Part shown: positions 7,565 to 11,546 of the stretch, piece by piece | Position numbering within the stretch: the stretch's first letter is position 1 | Layout: every line of letters starts with the position of its first letter | Assembly: GCA_964620345.1 (NCBI GenBank) | Contig: CAZUHK010000100.1 | Coordinates: 1-11,546 of the forward strand | Length of the DNA stretch: 11,546 nucleotides | Reading direction: 5' to 3' | Source of the DNA: CAZUHK01 sp964620345 | GTDB taxonomy: Bacteria; Planctomycetota; Phycisphaerae; Phycisphaerales; Zrk34 | The notes under the pieces: generated by a model | What the model was told of the DNA's origin: nothing | The model's input: the letters and a program-made list of their open reading frames with translations, nothing else | Database searches by the model: none | Program-made: the position numbers and the translations under genes

Positions 7565-7644
7565 GGTGTGCAAGAGTTTACCAGCAGACCCGCGCCGATG
7601 AGCACCGCGCGGAACCCCGGCGCCCGGGCGTGTACCATATCTGC
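7565..7644. promoter_or_regulatory. Divergent promoter region between trpE and the FAH-family gene
   Basis: Only 80 bases separate two divergent starts, so both promoters must lie here or reach into the genes. On the minus strand TAAACT (7580-7575) is a possible -10 whose start point would fall about 4 bases before the trpE ATG. On the plus strand TACCAT (7633-7638) would place the start point on or beside the ATG at 7645. Neither has a recognisable -35 box, and neither gene has a Shine-Dalgarno site, so leaderless or near-leaderless mRNAs are possible. No trp attenuator or T-box is visible in the short leader. Confidence 0.3.
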
Positions 7645-8487
7645 ATGCGCATCATTCGATTTATCGATCCCAACGGCGAAACCCACCACGGCATCGACCG
7701 CGGCAACGGCTCGGCCGAACTGCTCGCCGGCGATCCATTGGGTGGCGTGCAGTCTACCGGCAAGCCCGCGACGATCAGCAAGCTGCTGTGCCCGATCGAC
7801 CCGCGGGCGATCATCTGCATCGGCCTGAACTACCGCGAACACGCCAAAGAGACCGGGGCGGACATCCCCAGGTTCCCCGTGATGTTCATGAAGAACCCTG
7901 CCGCGGCCAACCACCCGGGCGAGCCGATCGTGCTGCCGGCCTGCTCGACCGGGCCGGAGACCGATTACGAGGTGGAACTGGCCGTCGTCATTGGCAAGCC
8001 CGCCCGCGACGTGAGCGAGGCCCAGGCACTGGACCACGTGCTGGGCTACACCGTGGCCAACGATGTGTCGGCCCGACGCTGGCAGAAGTCCGGCGGCGGC
8101 GGGCAGTGGGTCCGTGGCAAGAGCTTCGACACCTTCTGCCCGTTCGGCCCGGCGATCGTCACGACCGACGACATCCTCGACCCCCAGCGCCTGCACCTGA
8201 CCACCACGGTCAACCGCGAAACGATGCAGGATTCATCGACCGGCGACATGATCTTCACCGTCGCCCAACTCATCGCGTTCTGCTCACAGGACACGACGCT
8301 GCTGGCGGGCACGTTGCTGCTGACCGGCACCCCGCCGGGCGTGGGCGTGGCCCGCGAGCCCAAGGTCTTCCTCAAGCCCGGCGACACGGTCACCTGCCGG
8401 ATCGATCAGATCGGCGAAATGACCAATCCCGTGATCGGTCCCCCGGGCCATGAAAGCGGCTTGGCCGATGTTGACAGGCGTGGTTGA
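7645..8487 (+). CDS. Fumarylacetoacetate hydrolase (FAH) family protein
   Basis: The 280-residue protein belongs to the FAH superfamily, whose members hydrolyse or decarboxylate beta-dicarbonyl acids such as acylpyruvates using Mg2+ or Mn2+. Visible landmarks are IICIGLNYREHAKETG (56-71), PVMFMKNPAAANHPGEPI (78-95), the metal-binding acids Glu109 and Glu111 in DYEVELAVVIGK, Asp140 in VANDVSAR, the lid-like GKSFDTFCPFGPA (158-170), and LLTGTPPGVGV (225-235). The N-terminal RIIRFIDPNG segment is a normal short domain of the family. Substrate cannot be read from sequence; acylpyruvase, oxaloacetate decarboxylase (FAHD1-like) and 2-hydroxyhepta-2,4-diene-1,7-dioate isomerase are all possible. The neighbouring genes give no pathway hint. 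The ATG at 7645 is preferred over an in-frame GTG at 7630. No Shine-Dalgarno site precedes either. Confidence 0.9.
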   Translation: MRIIRFIDPNGETHHGIDRGNGSAELLAGDPLGGVQSTGKPATISKLLCPIDPRAIICIGLNYREHAKETGADIPRFPVMFMKNPAAANHPGEPIVLPACSTGPETDYEVELAVVIGKPARDVSEAQALDHVLGYTVANDVSARRWQKSGGGGQWVRGKSFDTFCPFGPAIVTTDDILDPQRLHLTTTVNRETMQDSSTGDMIFTVAQLIAFCSQDTTLLAGTLLLTGTPPGVGVAREPKVFLKPGDTVTCRIDQIGEMTNPVIGPPGHESGLADVDRRG

Positions 8488-8499
8488 CGGAATTAACTT
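8471..8499 (+). promoter_or_regulatory. Candidate promoter for the rpmF-plsX-fabH-fabD cluster
   Basis: TTGACA (8471-8476) and a weak TAACTT (8494-8499) are 17 bases apart; the -35 box lies within the end of the FAH-family gene. Two more TTGAC boxes follow at 8484 and 8507, so the exact promoter is uncertain. The AT-rich stretch 8484-8527 stands out from its GC-rich surroundings and precedes the conserved cluster, which makes a promoter here likely even if this pair is not the right one. Confidence 0.4.
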
Positions 8500-8580
8500 A
8501 CATGGCTTGACTTAACGCAAAATGAATGGCACCGGCCCTAGGCCATGGCCCCCGCCACCGCGCCTGCGAGGAATCACCCC

Positions 8581-8766
8581 ATGCAGCCCACCAAACGATC
8601 CAGCCCCGCACGCCGCGGCAATCGTCGCAGTCACGACCGGCTGCGGCCGACCCACTTGGTCGCCTGCCCCAACTGCGGCGCCAACAAGGTGCCTCACGCC
8701 GCCTGCTCCAACTGCGGCTACGTCCGCCCCGGCCTCACGCTGAATCTGAACCCCGAGGAAGAATAG
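8581..8766 (+). CDS. rpmF: 50S ribosomal protein L32 (bL32, zinc-ribbon form)
   Basis: The 61-residue protein is basic at its N-terminus (TKRSSPARRGNRRSH) and carries the L32 zinc ribbon with four cysteines, Cys29, Cys32, Cys42 and Cys45 (CPNCG and CSNCG). It therefore belongs to the metal-binding C+ form. Length and motif spacing are normal for bL32; the first residues read MQPTKR instead of the usual MAVPKR. GAGGA (8568-8572) lies 8 bases before this ATG, ruling out the in-frame start at 8545. It leads the rpmF-plsX-fab cluster found in many bacteria, with plsX 3 bases downstream. The yceD (DUF177) gene that often precedes rpmF is not here; an FAH-family gene occupies that place. Confidence 0.95.
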   Translation: MQPTKRSSPARRGNRRSHDRLRPTHLVACPNCGANKVPHAACSNCGYVRPGLTLNLNPEEE

Positions 8767-8769
8767 TCG

Positions 8770-9804
8770 ATGCGTATCGCCATCGACGTCATGGGCGGCG
8801 ACCATGCGCCCGATGCCATCCTCGAAGGTGCCCTCAGCTCGCTCGACCTGCTGGGCCCCGATGATCGGCTCGTGCTCATCGGCGATCAGACCGTCATCCG
8901 CGAGACCATCATCGAGCACGGCTGCGGGGATGAGCCGCGCCTGGGTGTGATGCACACCTCGCAGGTGGTCGACATGGACGAGACGCCCGTCGACGCGATC
9001 CGCAACAAGCCCGAAAGTTCGATCGCCAAGCTCGGCTGGCTCGGCTCGCGCCGGGCCAAGGACCAGCAGGTCGACATCATCATCTCCGCGGGCAACACCG
9101 GCGCCTGCGTCGCCGCGGCGCAGATGTTCATGCGCCGCCTGCCCAACGTGCATCGCCCGGGCATCGCGGTGACCATGCCCACGTTCCACGGCCCGATGGT
9201 CGTCTGCGACGTGGGCGCCAACATCGTCCCCAAGCCCCACCACCTTTACCAGTACGCGCACATGGCCGGCATCTATACCCACGAGGTGCATGGGATCGCC
9301 GAGCCGCGCGTCGCGGTGCTCAACATCGGCGGCGAGGAGACCAAGGGCACCGGCCTGGTGGTCGACACGCACAAGCTGATGAAGAACGACCCGTCGCTCA
9401 ACTACGTCGGCTACGTCGAGGGCCGCGACCTGTTCGACGGCAAGGCCGACGTGATCATCACCGAGGGCTTTGCCGGCAACATCGTGCTCAAGCTCTCCGA
9501 GGGCCTGGCCGCGGGGCTGTTCAAGACGATCGCGCGGGAAATCTTCGAGATCGACCCGCAGATGGCGATGCAGTTCGAACCGGTGGTCAAGACGATCTAC
9601 GCCAAGCACGACTGGCACGAGTTCGGCGGGGCGCCACTGCTGGGCGCGCGCGGCAACTGCGTGATCTGCCACGGCTCCAGCGAGGCCCGCACCATCCGAT
9701 CGGCGATCCGCAACGCCATCGCTTACATGGAGCACCACGTCAACGACCGCATCGTCGACGCGCTGGGCGTCGCCGAGAAACGCGCCAGCGAGGTGTCTCT
9801 ATGA
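8770..9804 (+). CDS. plsX: Phosphate acyltransferase PlsX
   Basis: The 344-residue enzyme makes acyl-phosphate from acyl-ACP and phosphate, the first step of the PlsX-PlsY route to phosphatidic acid; it acts at the inner face of the membrane. Family landmarks are present: DVMGGDHAP (6-14), SAGNTGA (106-112), RPGIAVTMPT (129-138), GEETKGTG (188-195), EGFAGNIVLKLSEG (232-245) and GGAPLLGARG (286-295). Length matches the family. GAGGA (8755-8759) in the end of rpmF serves as the ribosome-binding site, and the stop overlaps the fabH start (ATGA). This coupling with rpmF and fabH is the standard arrangement and links membrane lipid supply with fatty-acid synthesis. Confidence 0.96.
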   Translation: MRIAIDVMGGDHAPDAILEGALSSLDLLGPDDRLVLIGDQTVIRETIIEHGCGDEPRLGVMHTSQVVDMDETPVDAIRNKPESSIAKLGWLGSRRAKDQQVDIIISAGNTGACVAAAQMFMRRLPNVHRPGIAVTMPTFHGPMVVCDVGANIVPKPHHLYQYAHMAGIYTHEVHGIAEPRVAVLNIGGEETKGTGLVVDTHKLMKNDPSLNYVGYVEGRDLFDGKADVIITEGFAGNIVLKLSEGLAAGLFKTIAREIFEIDPQMAMQFEPVVKTIYAKHDWHEFGGAPLLGARGNCVICHGSSEARTIRSAIRNAIAYMEHHVNDRIVDALGVAEKRASEVSL

Positions 9805-10814
9805 GTCGGCCCCACGCACGCAGCGCACCGCCGGGCGTGAAGGTGCTGGCGACGGGCGTGTGCATCCCCGAGAAAGTCCTGTCCAACGCCGACCTCGAGA
9901 AGATGGTCGAGACCTCGGACGAGTGGATAGTTCAGCGCACGGGCATCAAGACCCGGCGCATCGCCGACGAAGATCAGCGGACCAGCGACATGGCCGCCGA
10001 CGCCGTGCGCCAGGCGCTGGATCGAGCGGGTCTTTCGCCGCGGGATCTGGACCTGCTGCTGCTGGCGACGATGACCGAAGACGTGATCTGCCCGGCTACC
10101 GCGTGTACCGTCGTGGCCAAGCTCGGCGCGATCCCCTGCGGGGCCCTGGACATCAACATCGCCTGCACCGGCTACGTCGCGGCGCTGAACGTCGGCGACG
10201 CGATGATCCGCACCGGCCACTACCGCCACGTCGCGGTCGTCGCGGCCGACAAGCTCTCGAGCATCGTCAACTGGGATGACCGCGGCACGTGCGTGCTGTT
10301 CGGCGACGGTGCCGGCGCCGCCATCCTCGCGCCAAGCGACGACCCGGCCGACGGCTGCCAGTACCAGTCGCTCAACTCCGACGGCGAACGCGGGCAGGTG
10401 CTCTACGTGCCGCGCGACCAGCGAGACATCCCCGAAAGCGAAAAGGAAAACTTCACCGGCAAGTTCGACACGCTTCAGATGAACGGCAAGGCGGTGTACA
10501 AGTTCGCCGTGGAGAAGCTGGCCGGCTGCGTGGACGAGGCGCTGCGGGCAACGGGCCTGACCGCCGACGACATCGCGATGGTCGTGCCGCACCAGTCGAA
10601 CATCCGCATGCTCCAAAGCGCCTGGAAGCGGCTGGGGTTCGATGCCTCGAAGATTCACATCAACATCGACCGCTACGGCAACACCTCCGCGGCCAGTGCC
10701 GGCATCTGCTTGGACGAACTGATGGTCGCGAGCCGGCTGAGCAAGGGCGACTACGTCATCTTCGTCGCCCAGGGCGGCGGCCTGAGCTGGGGCGTGAACC
10801 TGTGGAAGTTGTAG
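9801..10814 (+). CDS. fabH: Beta-ketoacyl-ACP synthase III (FabH)
   Basis: The 337-residue cytoplasmic enzyme condenses acetyl-CoA with malonyl-ACP to begin fatty-acid chains. The Cys-His-Asn catalytic triad is intact: Cys122 in NIACTGYVAAL, His264 in VVPHQSNIRM and Asn294 in DRYGNTSAAS. Other KAS III landmarks are TSDEWIVQRTGIKTRRIA (38-55), LFGDGAGAAIL (166-176) and the C-terminal GGGLSWG (325-331). GAGGTG (9790-9795) precedes the ATG, which overlaps the plsX stop. The usual next gene, fabD, is displaced by about 440 bases by the small four-helix-bundle gene and its inverted repeats. The final G of the fabH stop codon is the first base of the left repeat. Confidence 0.96.
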   Translation: MSRPHARSAPPGVKVLATGVCIPEKVLSNADLEKMVETSDEWIVQRTGIKTRRIADEDQRTSDMAADAVRQALDRAGLSPRDLDLLLLATMTEDVICPATACTVVAKLGAIPCGALDINIACTGYVAALNVGDAMIRTGHYRHVAVVAADKLSSIVNWDDRGTCVLFGDGAGAAILAPSDDPADGCQYQSLNSDGERGQVLYVPRDQRDIPESEKENFTGKFDTLQMNGKAVYKFAVEKLAGCVDEALRATGLTADDIAMVVPHQSNIRMLQSAWKRLGFDASKIHINIDRYGNTSAASAGICLDELMVASRLSKGDYVIFVAQGGGLSWGVNLWKL

Positions 10815-10847
10815 GAATCGCGGATTGATAATCGCTAATCGCTAATG
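10814..10847 (+). repeat. Left arm of a 34-base inverted repeat
   Basis: This segment, read 5'->3', matches the reverse complement of 11233-11266 at 31 of 34 positions. The first 8 bases agree, two differ at 10822-10823, and the last 24 bases agree apart from 10837. It starts on the last base of the fabH stop codon. Its AT-rich sequence contrasts with the GC-rich genes on both sides. Confidence 0.9.
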
Positions 10848-10865
10848 ATTGATCGCTCATTGATG
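10817..10865 (+). repeat. Heptad repeat array, left side
   Basis: Seven consecutive 7-base units each start with AT. Units at 10831 and 10838 are both ATCGCTA, 10824 is ATTGATA, 10852 is ATCGCTC, and 10817, 10845 and 10859 are variants. The same units recur in inverted orientation at 11236-11263. The regular 7-base period is not a codon period, so coding does not explain it. The array ends 16 bases before the start of the four-helix-bundle gene. Confidence 0.75.
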
Positions 10866-10881
10866 CACACGACCGCCAGCC

Positions 10882-11238
10882 ATGAATCAACAGGACATGC
10901 TCAATCGGACCAAGGCGTTTGCGCTGCGGACGATCCAGCTTGTCGCTGCGCTGCCCCACGACCGGGTGGGGAACGTGATTGGAAAGCAGGTTCTGCGGTC
11001 GGGCACTTCGGTCGGCGCGAACTATCGAGAGGCGATGCACGCATCGAGCAGAAAACAGTTTGTCGCCATGCTGGAGATCGCCCAGCGAGAAGCGGAAGAG
11101 ACGTTGTACTGGATCGAACTCATCGTGGATTCGGGTCTGATGGACAAGCAACGGTTGATCGGTCTTGCCGACCAATGCCGCGAGCTGCTGGCGATTCTGA
11201 CCGCGTCCATCCGAACCGCGCGGAGCAATGGCCATTAG
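10882..11238 (+). CDS. Four-helix-bundle protein (23S rRNA intervening-sequence protein/S23 family)
   Basis: The 118-residue protein is almost entirely helical and has the family core LRSGTSVGANYREA (38-51), KQFVAMLEIAQREAEETLYW (58-77) and the short turn DSGLMD (83-88). The family was first described from genes inside 23S rRNA intervening sequences and shares its fold with the Avd accessory proteins of diversity-generating retroelements. Members form pentameric barrels with a basic surface and are thought to bind nucleic acid, but their cellular role is unknown. The ATG at 10882 has no Shine-Dalgarno site. The gene is less GC-rich than its neighbours, and it lies between inverted heptad repeats, with its TAG stop inside the right arm. 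This suggests an acquired element. No reverse transcriptase or rRNA is nearby. Confidence 0.88.
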   Translation: MNQQDMLNRTKAFALRTIQLVAALPHDRVGNVIGKQVLRSGTSVGANYREAMHASSRKQFVAMLEIAQREAEETLYWIELIVDSGLMDKQRLIGLADQCRELLAILTASIRTARSNGH

Positions 11239-11266
11239 CGATGAGCGATTATCAATGAGCGATTCC
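11233..11266 (-). repeat. Right arm of the 34-base inverted repeat
   Basis: The reverse complement of this segment matches 10814-10847 at 31 of 34 positions. Read on the minus strand from 11263 it shows heptads ATCGCTC, ATTGATA, ATCGCTC and ATCGCTA. A 13-base part (11251-11263) is also a perfect inverted match to 10852-10864 on the left. It contains the stop codon of the four-helix-bundle gene (11236-11238) and the likely fabD start codon plus the next three codons (11255-11266). Confidence 0.9.
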
Positions 11267-11546
11267 CTCATCATTCTCTGCCCCGGCCAGGGCGCGCAGC
11301 ACGTGGGCATGGGTGCCGCGTGGTTCGGTGCCGCGCCGGCGGCCAAGGCCGTGTTCGAGCAGGCCGACGCGGTGCTGGGCTTTGACCTGTCCGCCACGCT
11401 GTTCAACGGCCCTGAGGACCGAGTCCACCGCACCGACGTGGCCCAGGCCGGCCTGTTTGCCTGCGCCGTCGCCTCGGCACGCGGCGCGGAGGCGGGCGGA
11501 GCCTCCGACCTGGCCACCGCGAACATCGCCCCCGCCGCGGGCCTTT
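11255..11546 (+). CDS. fabD: Malonyl-CoA:ACP transacylase FabD (N-terminal part, cut by window edge)
   Basis: The open frame runs off the right edge after 97 residues. The start MSDSLIILCPGQGAQHVGMG shows the FabD motif PGQGAQ at residues 10-15, and the FNGPEDRVHRTDVAQAGLFA segment (about 50-69) fits the family. The visible end, IAPAAGL, lies just before the expected catalytic Ser of the GxSxG motif, outside the window. FabD moves malonyl groups from CoA to acyl carrier protein for chain elongation. The ATG at 11255 lies inside the right inverted repeat with no clear Shine-Dalgarno site. An in-frame ATG at 11228 would add nine residues, overlap the previous gene by 11 bases, and has GGAG only 2 bases before it. 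The native N-terminus may have been rewritten or merely abutted by the insertion. Confidence 0.88.
   Translation, partial: MSDSLIILCPGQGAQHVGMGAAWFGAAPAAKAVFEQADAVLGFDLSATLFNGPEDRVHRTDVAQAGLFACAVASARGAEAGGASDLATANIAPAAGL

Larger units (their letters stand above)
10814..11266 (+). mobile_element. IVS-like insertion: four-helix-bundle gene between long inverted repeats
   Basis: A 453-base unit consists of two 34-base inverted repeats and one small gene of the 23S rRNA intervening-sequence protein family. It interrupts the normally adjacent fabH and fabD. In rRNA intervening sequences the complementary ends form a stem with the IVP gene in the loop; the same layout is seen here in an operon of protein-coding genes. 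There is no transposase or integrase and no obvious target-site duplication outside the repeats. Gene and repeats are seen directly. That they make up one element able to move is inference. Confidence 0.55.

Noticed and set aside
4850..7828. A 992-codon open frame on the plus strand spanning troD, trpE and beyond
   Set aside because: It is rich in Arg, Pro, Gly and Ala, shows no domain, and crosses genes with clear motifs in other frames. Long shadow frames are expected in DNA this rich in GC.
10882..11238. Diversity-generating retroelement (the IVP fold resembles Avd)
   Set aside because: There is no reverse transcriptase and no template/variable repeat pair in the window, and the sequence fits the S23/IVP family.
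10845..11258. A 137-codon plus-strand frame overlapping the IVP gene
   Set aside because: Its sequence is a frame-shifted copy of the IVP gene, whose own frame matches a known family from end to end.
10814..11266. Insertion sequence or CRISPR array as explanation of the repeats
   Set aside because: No transposase is encoded and no direct duplication flanks the arms. The heptads have no spacers, so they are not a CRISPR array.
10756..11526. A 256-codon minus-strand frame across the fabH end, IVP gene and fabD
   Set aside because: It has no recognisable family and lies opposite three supported genes. Its repeated SDYQ-like stretches simply reflect the heptad repeats.

Overview
The window is GC-rich, densely coding bacterial chromosome. 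The best guess for the source is a planctomycete, probably of the Phycisphaerae. That rests on a pseudopilin with the planctomycete-type FTLVELL N-terminus and a C-terminal H-x-DG-like motif, on the style of the FabD and TroC sequences, and on overall composition. It is an inference; no rRNA or other marker gene is present.

Layout. (1) 1-1552: the tail of an unidentified gene, a pseudopilin-like gene (+), and a convergent single exbD (-). (2) 1553-6029: a divergent regulatory region with a strong sigma70-like promoter, followed by a tightly packed four-gene metal-uptake operon of the Tro/Mnt/Znu class: lipoprotein binding protein, ATPase and two permeases. The first permease carries a complete DtxR/MntR-like domain at its C-terminus. 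(3) 5978-7564: trpE (-), whose 3' end overlaps that of the last permease gene by 52 bp. (4) 7645-8487: a fumarylacetoacetate-hydrolase-family gene (+), divergent from trpE. (5) 8581 to the window end: the widely conserved rpmF-plsX-fabH-fabD lipid cluster. rpmF makes ribosomal protein L32, PlsX feeds phospholipid synthesis, and FabH and FabD start fatty-acid synthesis. fabD is cut off by the window edge just before its catalytic serine.

The most unusual region is 10814-11266, between fabH and fabD. A small gene for a four-helix-bundle protein of the 23S rRNA intervening-sequence (IVP/S23) family sits between two long, near-perfect inverted repeats (31 of 34 positions match). The repeats are built from AT-rich heptads such as ATCGCTA and ATTGATA, in sharp contrast to the GC-rich surroundings. 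The left repeat begins on the last base of the fabH stop codon. The right repeat contains the IVP stop codon and the likely fabD start codon. In a fabH-IVP-fabD transcript the repeats could pair into one long stem with the IVP gene in the loop, which is the architecture of rRNA intervening sequences but here inside a protein-coding operon. I read it as an IVS-like insertion element that may affect processing or translation of the fab mRNA. The repeats and the gene are read directly from the sequence; the function is inferred.
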